Of a stretch of DNA of 64,000 nucleotides, positions 30,482-42,678 are shown one piece after another (position 1 is the first letter of the stretch; every line of letters starts with the position of its first letter). The notes under the pieces were generated by a model. It searched no databases. It had not been told where the DNA came from and worked only from the letters and a program-made list of their open reading frames with translations. A program made the position numbers and the translations under genes. This stretch comes from Rhynchospora pubera (Eukaryota; Streptophyta; Magnoliopsida; Poales; Cyperaceae). The stretch is taken from NCBI GenBank assembly GCA_028095005.1, contig CM051461.1:61051840-61115839 (forward strand), read 5' to 3'.

Positions 30482-31944
30482 GCGGGACTCAACAAATTTG
30501 ACAGTGAGACACTAAAAGATGTTGGGCTTGAACTAGTAAAAAATGTGATGGTTTGCCACTCGCTATAATAGCAATAGGTGGAGTTCTTCGTGGGAGAGGA
30601 AAAGACATACGTGAGTGGCAAACAATTTCAGAAAGCACTTTGTGGTCCATGGTACCCGATTATCATTATTTTCCTCAAGCATTCTACTTGAGTTATGAGG
30701 ATCTTCCATCACATTTAAAATAATGTTTTATCTTTTGTTCTCTTTATCCTGAAGATTTTGAGTTCAGTAAAATAGATTTAGTTTATTTGTGGCTAGCAGA
30801 GGGATTTTTGTGTGACAAGGGAGATTTGTCGTTTTTTGAGAAGGGGATAGAATATTATAAAGAGTTAGTTTGGCGGAATCTTTTGGAAGTAGTTGAAGAC
30901 TACTACGATCAATGGGAATGTAAAATGCATGATCTTTTGAGATCATTTGCCGGAGATAAGAGAAAGAGTGATAGTTTAATTATGAGAGAGAGAGAATCAG
31001 TCCCTAGGATTGACCCCTCTTTGAAGCTACGCCGATTATCGATTGAAAATAATACGGTGGATTTGAGTTCAGATTTTTCAAGTGAAGAAAAATCTCTAAG
31101 AACATTATTGCTTATCGCTAACTCCATGAGTGAAGTTCCATCCAATGCACTTCAATCACTTTCTCACCTACGAATTTTAGATCTTTCCAATTCTAATATC
31201 TCTTGTCTCTCTGATTCTTTTGGTGAACTCTTGCAGCTAAGATATTTGAATGTATCTAAAACAAATTTAGAAATTCTTCCGAATCCTATCGGCAATCTTA
31301 GAAAGTTACTATATCTGAATCTCAATGATTGCGAGAAGTTATCACATTTTCCTTCTAGCATTGTAAATCTAGTAGAGCTGAGATTCCTCTCCTTTGATGG
31401 GACTAACGTTGAGGTTTTCCCAGCGGGATTAAGAAAACTAAAGAAGCTGATTCATCTTTATAATTTTCAGCCTGGCCACAACCGTTCACAGGATTATAGT
31501 AGCCTTGATGATTTAGGAACTCTGTCCTTACTTTCAATGCTTAGATTAGGAAACATGGAAAAAGTAACTGATATGAACGTGGCTAAAGAGGCTCACTTCA
31601 AAGAGCTCTGGTTTTGTTATAAATCAAACAGGGGATGTCAAGTTTCTAAACCAATTGAAGAGAAGAAAGTAGCAGAGGATGTACTAAATGCACTTTCTCC
31701 TCATCCATCTTTAGAAATTCTCCATATTATTTGCTACTTTGGCGATCAGCTTCCTAATTGGTTGCACGTGGGAGCAAACCCATCAAAACTAAAGTTTCTT
31801 AGATATCTTAGGATAGAGCAATGTGAATGCTTTAGCCAACTCCCTCCGTTGGGCCTACTACCAAACTTGGACCTTCTTATGATAATTGGTGCAGATTCAG
31901 TTGTAAAGATTGGACGAGAATTTTTATCAGATGATACTGATAGC
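30482..31944 (+). pseudogene. CC-NBS-LRR copy 2, exon 2 first part (NB-ARC end and LRRs)
   Basis: It aligns closely with copy 1 from 1411. Compared with that copy it has a 1-nt deletion (agtaaaaaatg against agttgaaaaatg, about 30537) and a CAA to TAA change at 30721-30723 in the RNBS-D region. The GLPLA, MHD (about 30925) and LRR-coding sequences are otherwise preserved, and 30787-31944 is open. A 4-kb MULE interrupts the exon at 31944. The target-site copy actgatagc (31936-31944) is repeated at 35910-35918. Confidence 0.93.
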
Positions 31945-32310
31945 CCGAAATTTTAAAAAATAATATTAAAATAATATAATCTATTAAAATTAATATCAAT
32001 ATAATCAGTTTAATATAAATAGTATCGTAAGATTGGAATCCTGGATTCCGAACGGTGCTGTAACTGCTCAATTTTGTCGTTTTTCATGGTTTTATTGTAC
32101 TTCTATTATTAAAATTAATTAAATATATGAAATTTTAATATTAAATTAATATATTATGAAATTTTAGTAATATATTTTGAAGATAAAATATTAAATTAAT
32201 ATATTTTATTTTACTTCTATTTATAAACATTAATTAAATATATAAAATATAATTATTAATTTATTTTATTTTACTTTACTTCTATTTACAAAAATATATT
32301 TCTGTACCTC

Positions 32311-34404
32311 AACCGTCTCAACCTCATAGATCAGGGCCATTAGTAGAAGGGACAATTTTTTTCTCGAAAGAGCAACTCATAGGAGAGTGTCAAAAATACT
32401 CATTACGTTTAAATGTACAACATAAAACCACTGCTAGTTCTCCGAAAAAATTAATATTGAACTGTAAGGAATATGGTTGTAAGTGGCGTATGTATGCCCG
32501 TACAGAAAGAGAAGGCAAATTTTGGAAGATAATAACGAATGAACACGAGCATACATGCGTGAGGAGGGCCGAAGACTTCACACATGATAATTTAACGGCT
32601 GAGGTTATTGCCAACTGTATTACAAATGCAGTAAAGAGAGATGTCGGTATTTCCTTACCCGACGTTAAATCTCTACTGGAGAAAGAATACCCGAATGTGG
32701 TGCCCACTTATAACAAGATTTGGCGGGGACGAGAAAGAGCAATCGAACATCTTTTTGGTTCATGGGAAGATTCGTACAACAAACTACCGAGTCTTTTATT
32801 GGCTATACAGAGGACGACACCCGACACGCAGATAAAGTGGTTGTTTAAAAGCGTAGGTGATCCGAACAGAGCTATGTTCGAAGCAGCAGCATGGGCATTC
32901 GGGCCTTGTATCGCGGCGGTTCCGTATATTAGGCCCGTGATTAGCATTGATGCCTCTTTCTTATCAGGTCGCTATAAGGGTAAATTCTTAGCGGCTTGCG
33001 GTTACGATCCTGAGCAAAGGCTTGTTCCGTTAGCATTTGCTTTAGTGAGAACGGAGGATGAAACTTGCTGGGGTTGGTTCATGAAATTTCTAAGGGAACA
33101 AGTGGTGGGACTAAAAAAATTTTGTGTTGTCTCAGACCGTTATTGGAGAATAAGGAACATGTTTAAAAGACCACAGTACAGATGGCAAAAAAGTGCGGAG
33201 CCTGCATTGGCCGTACATCGGTATTGTATGCAACATTTATGTGAAAATGTGTACAAGGTTTCTGGTAAAGAAAAAGGTATACCACACAAATTTAGAAATA
33301 AGTTGGCTAACAAGAAAAAGAAACGATCATTCATGAAAATGTGGGATGAACTCCGAGTGACAAACCCTGAAGTTATCGATTATCTTAAGAAGTGTGGTAA
33401 AGAAAACGAGACAGATACCAATGAGCGAATGAGACCAGAGAGGTGGGCACAAACTTTTGACACTGGTGCACGTTGGGGTCTTATGACTAGTAACGGATCT
33501 GAAAGTCTAAATAGCCGGTACAAGGTTGAGAGAAGACTCCCAGTTGTTGGACTCGTAGAAGGCACTTGGTACAAGACTGTACAGTGGTTTAATGAAAGGA
33601 AGCAAATGGCATTGGGAAGACAGGCAGATGGAGAACGGTGGCCAAAAGAGATGCAATTAAAAGTCATGAAGCATACTCTTAAAGCGGGTAAGGATTACCG
33701 TTGTATACTTTATCTAAAATTAACCTTCATTTATATTTACATGTTTTTTTTATATATTTTAATATTTACAGCGCTGATGACTGTGGTAACCATTGATGTT
33801 GAACGTGGAGAGTTCGAAGTACAGGTGCCCAACGAGAAAGATTTCCCTGGAAGAACGTGGAAGTACAAAGTTCTCATCAACCGAAATTATCAACCGGAAG
33901 ATCCTCAACTACCGACTAGGCGTGTGACGTGCAAATGTCAAAAACCTCAACTGACCGGAATACCATGTGCTCATGTTGTTGCCATATGCGGTACATATAG
34001 ATGGGAAGTAAATGAATTTATAGACCCACTATATAGTACATAGAACATGGTTAAAATATGGTCATCAAGTGAATTCCACTGCTATGAAGACGAAGAGAAC
34101 TGGCCTCGCTACGATGGACCTGTGGTGTTCCCTGATAAGAATATGATTAATCGGGGGCGGCGAAAGAAGGACCGTGATTGGATGTGGATGGATGCAATGC
34201 GAAATAATAAAAATAAAAAAAGAAGAACCAAAGAGGACAACAACCCACAACCACCATCTCTTTGGAGGAACTTCAATCTGGTAGGCGTGCCAACACGCAT
34301 AGACGAACAAGTACAAGGAATAGAGCTCCGCCTTCAACAGGTAACCGAGGTGAAAATTCTTTTTCCAGGGAGCCAGTTCAACCTGGCCGAAGTTCTGTTA
34401 GCGT
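32311..34404 (+). pseudogene. MULE transposase (mudrA-like), broken
   Basis: The open frame runs from about 32311 without an ATG until 32457; residues from GTIFFSKEQLIGECQKYSLRLN are typical of the N-terminal MuDR DNA-binding region. The catalytic domain has ISIDASFLSGRYKG (first Asp, near 32949) and VVSDRY (second Asp, near 33130), with HRYCMQHLCEN after it. A SWIM-type zinc motif (CKCQ..GIPCAHVVA) is at about 33930-33985. An 84-bp in-frame intron (GT at 33688, AG at 33770-33771) is likely: its translation is hydrophobic and AT-rich. A TAG at 34041-34043 interrupts the frame, which then continues in phase (GRRKKDR) to 34404. A Ser/Arg-rich tail in another frame (34262-34636) suggests a further frameshift. 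The start exon is unclear. Confidence 0.88.
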
Positions 34405-34639
34405 AGATCCACGAACTCAAAGTCGTATTAGTCTTGGTATAGGAGGAAATGAACCACGCCGAAATTCCATTAGCGTGGATCCACGCTCAAGTTCTGCTAG
34501 GTATGTCACAAGTCAGGGGACATCAATTACAAGGGACAGTCAAGCAGCATCGAGTAGCAGAGCACAAACCGGAATACATGGTGGAATTTTACGTCTTGGC
34601 GCAAGAATAACTAATTTTGCAAGAGGAGGAAGAAAATAA

Positions 34640-34737
34640 TTGTAATTTTTGTGGTGATAATGTAATATTTAGTTGAATTGTACTTTTATGTGATGTGAAA
34701 AATAATTGTAATATTCGTAATACTAAGTTGAATCGAA
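34640..34737 (+). terminator. Possible 3' UTR of the MULE transposase gene
   Basis: T/A-rich DNA after the transposase tail (TAA at about 34637) with 'gtaatatt' and 'gtgaaaaataattgtaa' words, before the tandem repeat. No specific polyadenylation signal can be proved. Confidence 0.25.
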
Positions 34738-35357
34738 AGCTGTTTTTTCAGTTGAAAGTGAGACTATCTTGGTCTTTTGTCATTTTTGTTTTGAACAAAT
34801 GGTATGCCTAAAAATTTTTAAATTTAAGTTTAGGAAAATAGGTCCGTCAATTAACAGCTCAGTATTTTTTATACAATTTTTCAGAGCGTATTTCATAATT
34901 TTCTAGCGCCAAACTTTTCGAATCCAGAGCTGTTTTTTCAGTTGAAAGTGTGACTATCTTGGTCCTTTGTCATTTTTGTTTTGAACAAATGGTACGCCTA
35001 AAAATTTTGAAATTTAAGTTTAGGAAAATTGGTCCGCCAATTAATAGCTTAGAATTTTTGTTAGAATTTTTCAGAGCGTATTTTCTATTTTTCTAGCGCC
35101 AAACTTTTCGGATCCAGAGCTGTTTTTTCAGTTCAAAGTGTGACTATCTTGGTCCTTTGTCATTTTTGTTTTGAACAAAAGGTAAGCCTAACAATTTTGA
35201 AATTTAAGTTTAGGAAAATTGGTCCGCCAATTAACAGCTCAGTATTTTTGATATAATTTTTCAGAGCGTATTTTCTATTTTTCTAGCGCCAAACTTTTCG
35301 AATCCAGAGCTATTTTTTCAGTTGAAAGTATGACTATCTTGGTCCTTTATCATTTTT
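34738..35357. repeat. 190-bp tandem repeat inside the MULE
   Basis: 'agctgttttttcagtt' starts units at 34738, 34928, 35118 and 35308, a period of exactly 190 bp: three full units and a partial fourth. Each contains 'gactatcttggtc', 'ttttgttttgaacaaa', 'aatttaagtttaggaaaat' and 'tttctagcgccaaacttttcg'. The units are highly similar, indicating recent amplification. Confidence 0.95.
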
Positions 35358-35804
35358 CTAATTTTTCTCATATTTAATTATCAAAATCTTAATTATTAAA
35401 AGCAAAAAAAAAATAATTAATTACACATAAATTTTCATATGAATTTTTCTTATTTTTCCGTATTTTTAAAATAATTTTACAATTTATTATCTATTTTTCT
35501 AATTAATTAAATAGTGAATAAACAAATAAAAAAACAAAAAAAATCTAATATAATTAATAAATTACATATAAATATAAATTTTATTTTTCCTCTTTTTTTT
35601 CGATTTTTTAAATATTTTTTCAATATTTTCTCTATTTTTTTATTTAATTAACTAAATTAAAAACTAATAAACTAAATAAATAAATAATTAAATAAATAAA
35701 AAAATTAAACTTACTGTGCTCGCGCGCGGAAAGGAGGTCCAGAGCAGAGTGCTTCACACTCTGTTAGATCGGAACCAAGCGCTATATATAGTAAACGTTA
35801 GATC
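35358..35804. other. AT-rich right interior of the MULE
   Basis: Long A/T runs without an ORF, then 'ctcgcgcgcggaaaggagg' and 'cgctatatatag' just inside the right TIR. These may be promoter elements reading leftward. Confidence 0.5.
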
Positions 35805-35918
35805 GGAATCCAGGATTCCGATCTTACGATACTATTTATATGAAACTGATTAAATTGATATTAATTTTAATGGATTATATTATTTTAATATTATTTTACA
35901 AAATTTCGAACTGATAGC

Positions 35919-36233
35919 CAAGACCAAACAAAAACAAAGCGGGTCCACTCGTCGATCCTTCCTTTTCCTCAATTAAATAAACTCATTTTTGATGATATGC
36001 CATCTTGGGTAGAGTGGCTGTGGGACGAGAGACATCCGACAATGCCCAAATTAAAAGAATTGTTCATTCGAGACTGCCCCAAGTTGAGTTCACTTCCAAT
36101 GGGCCTTTTGTGCCATGCAACTTCGTTGGAGCGCCTGAAAATTATAGCTGTTGAGCAATTGAAATCTGTAGAGGATCTACGATCAGTCAAAGAACTTAGT
36201 GTTCTTGCAAATTCAAATCTAGAGAGAATATCG
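35919..36233 (+). pseudogene. CC-NBS-LRR copy 2, LRR fragment between MULE and Copia
   Basis: It aligns with copy 1 around 2895-3180 (MPSWVEWLWDER, MPKLKEL, CPKLSSLP, VEDLRSVKEL), interrupted on the left by the MULE and on the right by the Copia LTR at 36234. The short stretch after the target duplication (35919-35950) is divergent from copy 1, with several small differences. Confidence 0.9.
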
Positions 36234-36657
36234 TGTAAGAAATTAAGGAAAAACATTTGAACACAGAGATTTAACGAGGTTCAGCACCAACTTGGTGCCT
36301 ACGTCCTCACGCACACACGCCTCTCTTTTTTTTTATTGATTTTCTGGTTAATTGTTACATGGAGAAGATGAATAATAAATAGAAAAATTATCCTATAGAG
36401 GCACACACCCCCTTTCCATAATTCCCCATTATTTCTTTCTTTATTTGTTATATTTGACATTTTATTTACAAGGAAACTATCCCAACATGTTAGAACCACA
36501 CCCCTGGACGTGCCATACACGTATTTCCAACTTTGGTGCAGCCTGGACCTTTTCCTTGTATGAAAAACGCGTCTGTTCTGCCAACCATTCGGCTGGACCT
36601 GGCCGAACACCTGGCCGAACACCTAGCCGAATGGTCTATTTTCAACACTTTCCAACA
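36234..36657 (-). repeat. 3' LTR of Copia A
   Basis: 424 bp, nearly identical to the other LTR but with one extra 12-bp ctggccgaacac unit near its inner end. It contains several TTCGGC/GCCGAA palindrome half-sites. Confidence 0.95.
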
Positions 36658-36664
36658 CTCCCCC

Positions 36665-37305
36665 TCAAGTTGGTATGTACAGATCTGTCATACCTAACTT
36701 GCTAATCACATTCTTGAAGGCATTGCTTGTTACCCCCTTGGTCAAAATATCAGCCAGTTGATTTTCTGATTTCACAAACTTCAACTGGATAATCTTCAAG
36801 TCTATGCTCTGCTTGAGGAAATGCCTATTGACTCCAATGTGTTTGGTTCTGTCATTTTGAACAGGGTTGTGAGACATATCAATTGCTGCCTTGTTGTCCA
36901 CGCATAAGGTCATTGCTGTCCCTGACTCGAACTCGAGTTCTCTCATGAGTTTCCTTATTCATAGCAATTCAAACACACCCTTCACAACACCAATGAGTTC
37001 TGCTTCTGCGCTTGAAAGAGCCACTACCCCTTGCTTCTTACTTCGCCATGTAACAAGATTCCCTCCTACAAAAGCGAAATATCCAGAAATTGACTTTCTG
37101 TCAGAGATACTACCTGCCCAATCAGCATCTGTGTAACCCATGATGTCAAGGTGTCCATTCCTTTTGAAGTGTATACCTTTTCCTGGTGTACCCTTTAAAT
37201 ATCTAATAATTCTCATTACTGCTTCCATGTGAGCTTCACTTGGGTTGTGCATGAACTGGCTTACCAGACTTACAGCAAAGGCTATATCAGGTCTTGCGGT
37301 GAGTG
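36665..37305 (-). pseudogene. Copia A reverse transcriptase end and RNase H
   Basis: Minus-strand frame: TARPDIAFAVSLVSQFM, RIIRYLKGTPGKG, YTDADWAGS (RNase H Asp), SKKQGVVALSSAEAE, then an in-frame TGA (36959-36961) and LCVDNKAAIDMSHNP, HIGVNRHFLKQ, LADILTKG, ending near 36665. Homology to element A stops at about 37305, where sequence of nested Copia B begins. About 55-60 residues of reverse transcriptase that should join this to 42679 are missing. Confidence 0.88.
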
Positions 37306-40300
37306 GAAAGAGCAAGAAGATAAGAAAGCGTGGCCGCAAAGGCAAAGGCAAAGGCCCGGTGACGCCCCAAGGTCCGGCCAAGGGTGCTCCCGTGGGTTAT
37401 AAGAAGAAGAAGAACCCGGCCACTTCCGAGACCGTTTGCTACTACTGTAGCAACAAGGGCCATTGGAAGAGAAACTGCCCAAGGTACCTAGCTGACAAGA
37501 AGGCGGGAACTGTCCAACCTTCTACCTCAGGTATATTTGTCATCGAAACCCTTCTCGCTACTTCTCACACAGATTGGGTATTTGATACTGGTTCGTGTGC
37601 TCACATTTGTCGAAATGTGCAGGTCCTAAAGAATAGAAGGCGGCTCGAGAAAGGCGAAGTTCAACTCCGCGTCGGTAACGGCACGTGCGTCTCCGCTATG
37701 GCCGTTGGGAGCGTGGAACTAACTTTGCCTAATGGTTTTGTGTTGGAACTCAAGGATGTTTTTGTAGTTCCATGTATCACTCGAAACATTGTATCCGTTT
37801 CTTGTTTGGATTTGGATGGTTATGATGTTGTAATAAAGAACAAGTGCTTGACTTTGTTTCGTAATGAAGTTCGTTTTTGTGATGTACATTTATTGAATGG
37901 TCTTTATGTGCTCGATTCGAATGGATTTGTTTTGAGTGTTGAGAATGACAAAAGGAAACGTAAGGTTTCACATGAGAATGTTACTTTAATGTGGCATTGC
38001 CGCTTAGGTCATATCAACGAGAAACGCATCAAGAGACTACAATCCGTTGGTCTCTTGGATCAATTCGCTTTCGAGCCAATTGACACTTGCGAATCTTGTT
38101 TGATGGGTAAAATGACCAAAGCGCCTTTTCCCAACAAAGGGATAAGGGCAAATGGATTGTTAGATCTCATACATACCGATGTATGTGGACCTATGAGCAT
38201 TTGTGCACGTGGAGGTTTCTCATACTTCGTCACGTTCACTGACGATTATAGTTGATACGGGTATATCTACTTGATGCGTCATAAATCTGAAACCTTTGAC
38301 AAGTTCAAAGAGTTTAAGAGTGAAGTTGAGAACCAACTTGATCGAAAGATCAAAGCCTTACGATTCGATAGAGGTGGTGAGTACTTGAGCCATGAATTTG
38401 GCGATTATCTAAAGGAGTGTGGAATCATTCCACAACTCACTCCACCAGGAACACCACAATGGAATGGTGTGTCCGAAAGGAGGAATCGAACTTTGCTAGA
38501 CATGGTTCGATCGATGATGAGCCAAACTGTTTTGCCTATGTCCTTTTGGGGTTATGCAATTGAAACCGCAGCTTTTACTTTGAACCGTGTTCCATCAAAG
38601 TCCGTTGAGAAAACACCCTATGAGCTATGGTTTGGTTCGAAACCTAGCATGATGTTTCTCAAGATTTGGGGTTGTGAAGCTTATGTGAAAAGGCTAGTGA
38701 GCGATAAGCTTGGACCCAAATCGGACAAATGTCATTTCGTAGGATACCCTAAGGAAACGAAGGGTTACTACTTCTATAACCGTGTCGAGAACAAGATAGT
38801 TGTTGCACGACATGCGGAATTCTTGGAAAAGGAGTTTATCTCAAGAAGTAGTAGGAGCAACGTGGTTATTGAAGAAATTCAAGAACCACAACAACAAAAC
38901 ATACCTCAAGTAGGTAATGTGGTTGTTCCAAATATAGTGCCAAATGAGGTTGCACCGAACGAGATTGTAGTCGAACCCATTCCTCAAGTTGTTGTGGAAG
39001 AAGAGGTTCAAGAACAAGCTCCCTCAAATGAATACTCAAACATATCGCGTGTCGATAGTGTTGAGGACGCACCTATACTTGAAGTTCAAGAACAAAGCCC
39101 ACAAACCGTTGTGGAGCAAGTTCAAGAACCTCAAGCATCTACCCTACGAAGATCGGCAAGGCCAAGTCGTCCACCTATAAGATATTTAGGTTTGCACGAT
39201 GTTCTCGTCATGGAGAACGATGAGCCTTTGACCATTGATGACATGAAAAGAAAACCCGACTCCAAGGAGTGGCTTAAAGCCATGGAATCCGAAATGCAAT
39301 CCATGTATGACAACAAGGTATGGACCTTGGTTGATCTTCCCAACGGAGTGAAACCCGTTGAGAACAAATGGATCTTTAAAAGAAAGGTCGACATGGATGG
39401 CAACTTAACCATTTACAAAGCACGACTCATAGGGAAAGGTTACAAACAAGTTCATGGTATTGACTATGAAGAAACCTTCTCGCCCGTCGTTATGTTCAAG
39501 TCAATTCGGATCATGTTAGCAATTGCCGCATTTTATGATTATGAAATATGGCAATTGGATGTCAAAACCGCCTTCCTAAATGGAAATTTGGAAGAGGATG
39601 TGTATATGACACAACCCGAGTGTTTTGTGGATCCAAAGAATGCTAACAAGGTATGCAAACTTCAAAGATCCATTTATGGATTGAAGCAAGCATCAAGGAG
39701 TTGGAACAAACGCTTTGATGAAGAAGTCAAGAAATTGAACTTCGTTCAAAGCGAAAAGGAACCTTGTGTTTACAAGAGTATCAGTGGGAGCGTGGTTGTG
39801 TTTCTTGTTCTATATGTTGATGATATCCTCTTGATCGGGAATGATATCCCCGAGTTGAATGCAGTCAAGGATTCATTGAAGAAGGTGTTCTCAATGAAAG
39901 ATTTGGGCGAAGCCGCCTATATCCTAGGAATCAAGATCTATAGAGATAGATCGAGAAGGATGTTAGGCTTGAGCCAAGATGCATATATTGACAAAGTGTT
40001 GAACAAACACAACATGGCAAATTCCAAAAAGGGATTCTTGCCTATGTCGCATGGCATTTTCTTGAGCAAGTCTCAAATTCCGACCAATGATACAGATCGT
40101 GAATACATGAAGAAATTCCAGTATCCATCTGTGGTCGGATCGATTATGTATGCCATGTTATGCACTCGTCCTGATGTGGCACATCCGATTAGCGTGACTA
40201 GTCGATTCCAAGCCAATCCTGGCATGGCACATTGGACTGCAGTCAAGAATATCCTCAAATATCTCAAGAGAACAAAGGATAGCATTCTCGTATATGATGG

Positions 40301-40802
40301 AGACCAAGAGCTCGTTGTAAGTGGTTACACCGATGCTAGTTTCCAAACCGATCGAGATGACTCAAAATCACAGTCCGGCTTCGTATTTCTGCTCAATGGT
40401 GGTGCCGTAAGTTGGAAGAGTTCCAAACAAGATACTACGGCAGATTCCGTCACCGAAGCAGAATACTTAGCGGCTGGTGAAGCAGCGAAAGAAGGTGTAT
40501 GGATCAAGGAGTTCTTGACCGAGCTAGAGGTGGTTCCAAGCATCTCAGGTCCAGTGGATATTTACTGCGACAACACGGGAGCCATAGCTCAGTCCAAGGA
40601 GCCTAGGTCTCACCAAAAGACTAGGCACATTCTACGACGATTCCATCTCATCCGTCAGTTGATCAATGATGGATGGGTCAAGGTCAAGAAGGTGGACGGT
40701 GCCGCGAACACAGCGGACCCTCTGACAAAGCCTTTATCTCGAGCCGCACATGAGTTGCATGTTGCATCCATGGGGATTAGGCGTATGCCTGAGTGGCTTT
40801 GA
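37306..40802 (+). pseudogene. Copia B gag-pol polyprotein, one in-frame stop
   Basis: Domains in order: basic gag tail (GRKGKGKG), CCHC zinc knuckle CYYCSNKGHWKRNC (37437-37478), protease VFDTGSCAH (about 37588), GAG-pre-integrase (MWHCRLGHINEKR), integrase core (DVCGPM, RFDRGGEYLS, GVSERRNRTLLD), reverse transcriptase (KARLIGKGYKQ, QLDVKTAFLNG, YVDD near 39815, YGLKQASRSW) and RNase H (YTDASF, TEAEYLAAGEAAKE, YCDNTGA), ending at 40800-40802. The only lesion in this long frame is TGA at 38253-38255, a likely CGA to TGA change. The frame before 37306 is chance read-through from Copia A. Little decay implies a fairly young insertion. Confidence 0.92.
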
Positions 40803-40915
40803 GTTGTATCTTTTTACTAGGCTTTAGTATGAGACATGTATATTTTGGATATTACATTGAGTACTATGCACTTGCTAGAAGTCACCTTTGATTGACTCTA
40901 GGCCAAGTGGGAGAT

Positions 40916-42678
40916 TGTTAGAGATATGTCCTAGAAGCCAATCTTATTAGGCTACTTCTATAGTTTATGTTATTGATGATTTCAGATCATTTGTTCTTTG
41001 ATTTAATCGTTGACAGTTCATTCAGGTTGAGGATCTGAATTATAGATCACTGTTATTCATTTAGTAATAAATGACAACGATAAATCTAAAAGTCTATAAT
41101 CTTGATAATTAACAGAGAACATTAGTTATCAATAAGATTAGTATGCAGATTAAGTGATGATTAAGTTCTATAAATCATAGGTTAAGAGTAACCAACTTAA
41201 TTGCATATGTATATGTTATAGAACATAGTACAGGACTGGACCCCACGAAATAAATATATGGATTGTGTTACGTGTCATTATTTATTTCGTTATGATTTTG
41301 GTTCTAAGTTTGAGATGATTATCTTTTCCACACGAGGATAGATGCTATAAATCATGTCTACCGCTGATTCCTGATAAAGACTGCTATACAGACTTGATTT
41401 AAGTATTCTTGAATTGTGCGGGGAAAAGCTAATTATCAAGAAAACCGTATGTCCCTCATTAATTCACTTAGTGAGTGACGATATCTGTTTGGGCCCCTTG
41501 ATGGAGATAGATTGTTTGCTAGCAACTGATACAATTATCTCTAGATCAAGAAACGTATAGTCTGCAAGAATGACACGTTCCTATCTTGGATTATACGATG
41601 ATATCGTGTGACATAAGAATCAAAATAGAGAAACTTATTATTCTCTCATGCAGGATTGAAATATTGTAACAGTACACTATTTATGTGAATTGGGAATCAT
41701 AACGTGTTGCTAGATACCGCTTATGATTATTGGAATTAAATAGCGATTTAATTCCATGTCCAACATAGCATAAATCCTCAAAGGGTCACACATAATAAGG
41801 TGTTTAACCACACGTGCATTAATTGTTTATTTGCAACAATTGGTTTTGCAAAATATGATAAGTTGATTAATTAATCGTATACCGTTATGGACCGTTATGA
41901 TTAATTAAGTCAAATAGATCATATCGAAATAATTAAATGCATTGACTAATTTCATATTAATTATTAAATAGTTAATAATTAATAATAATCAACACATTTA
42001 ATAAAATGAGCAAATTGGGCCTTAAATTAATTAGTTAATTTAATGCCAAAATGGAAGGTGTAATTAAATAGAAGAGAATTGGGCTCAACTAGACTTGAGG
42101 CCCAACCCAATTTAAGGGTTGGTAGGTGCGGCTAGGGAGGGGCATTTTTGTCCATCAAAAGTTGGATGAGAGTTAGGGTATGAGGTCTATATGAAGGGGT
42201 GTTCTTTGGGAGCAAACCCTAGCCTCCACACACCTCTCTCTCCTCTCTCTCCCTTGGCCGAAATTCCCAAAGAGGAAGGAAAATTTTTCAGAATTTTTCC
42301 TCTCTTTTCTCTTCTCTTATCCACCTCTTAGCTCATGTGTTGAGCAAGCTTTTCCACTAAATTAATTGGAGAATTAACTTGAAGAGGGAAAGCTTTGGAA
42401 TTAGACACACTTCTCTCAATTACTAGCATAATTGATTAGAGAAGGTGGTTAATTCCTTAGTGGACTCGAGGCGCACGGCGTGGAGGTTCTTGGAGAGCAC
42501 GCCACCGACACCAATCCGTTGGAACGAGCCTCTTGGTTGCGATACCAAGAGAGGTATACTTCCAACCCTCTTTCTCGTGTGTTTGAATAGCTTGTGTACT
42601 AGATCCTTTGTGTGTGATGTTCTTGGCTTAATTAACTTGTAATTAGCAAAATAAATGAAAATTACACATTTTCTAACA
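40916..42678 (+). repeat. 3' LTR of Copia B
   Basis: 1763 bp with ends TGTTAGA / TCTAACA. The same family as the LTR at 62054-63825: shared blocks include 'attcaggttgaggatctgaat', 'ttgtgcggggaaaagcta', 'gggccccttgatggagatag', 'tacgatgatatcgtgtgac' and 'ttggaattaaatagcgattt'. A leader-like tract with ctctctc and a polyadenylated-transcript-like end fits LTR structure. Confidence 0.92.

Larger units (their letters stand above)
31945..35909 (+). mobile_element. Autonomous-type Mutator-like element (MULE) inserted in an LRR exon
   Basis: A 3965-bp element with terminal inverted repeats of about 105 bp, ends (c/t)CGAAATTTT.., highly similar to the inverse of the right end including 'agtatcgtaagat.ggaatcctggattcc'. 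A perfect 9-bp target duplication ACTGATAGC lies at 31936-31944 and 35910-35918; nine bases is diagnostic for Mutator. It carries a degenerate transposase gene, a tandem repeat (34738-35357) and an AT-rich 3' part. NBS-LRR sequence continues directly on either side. Confidence 0.95.
37306..42678 (+). mobile_element. Nested Copia B (Angela/BARE-like), 5'-deleted
   Basis: A + strand Copia lies inside Copia A. It starts inside gag (no 5' LTR, primer site or gag N-terminus), continues through pol, polypurine tract (aagtgggagat, 40905-40915) and a full 3' LTR (40916-42678). Copia A sequence resumes exactly at 42679. The LTR start TGTTAGAGATATGTCCTAGAAG-like and its 1.76-kb length resemble the Angela/BARE group. 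The missing left part plus about 170 bp of host element suggests a deletion after insertion. Confidence 0.9.

Noticed and set aside
36299..36705. ORFs inside Copia A LTRs (also 46219-46560)
   Set aside because: They occur in both LTRs and reflect LTR sequence containing the TTCGGC repeats, not a protein gene.
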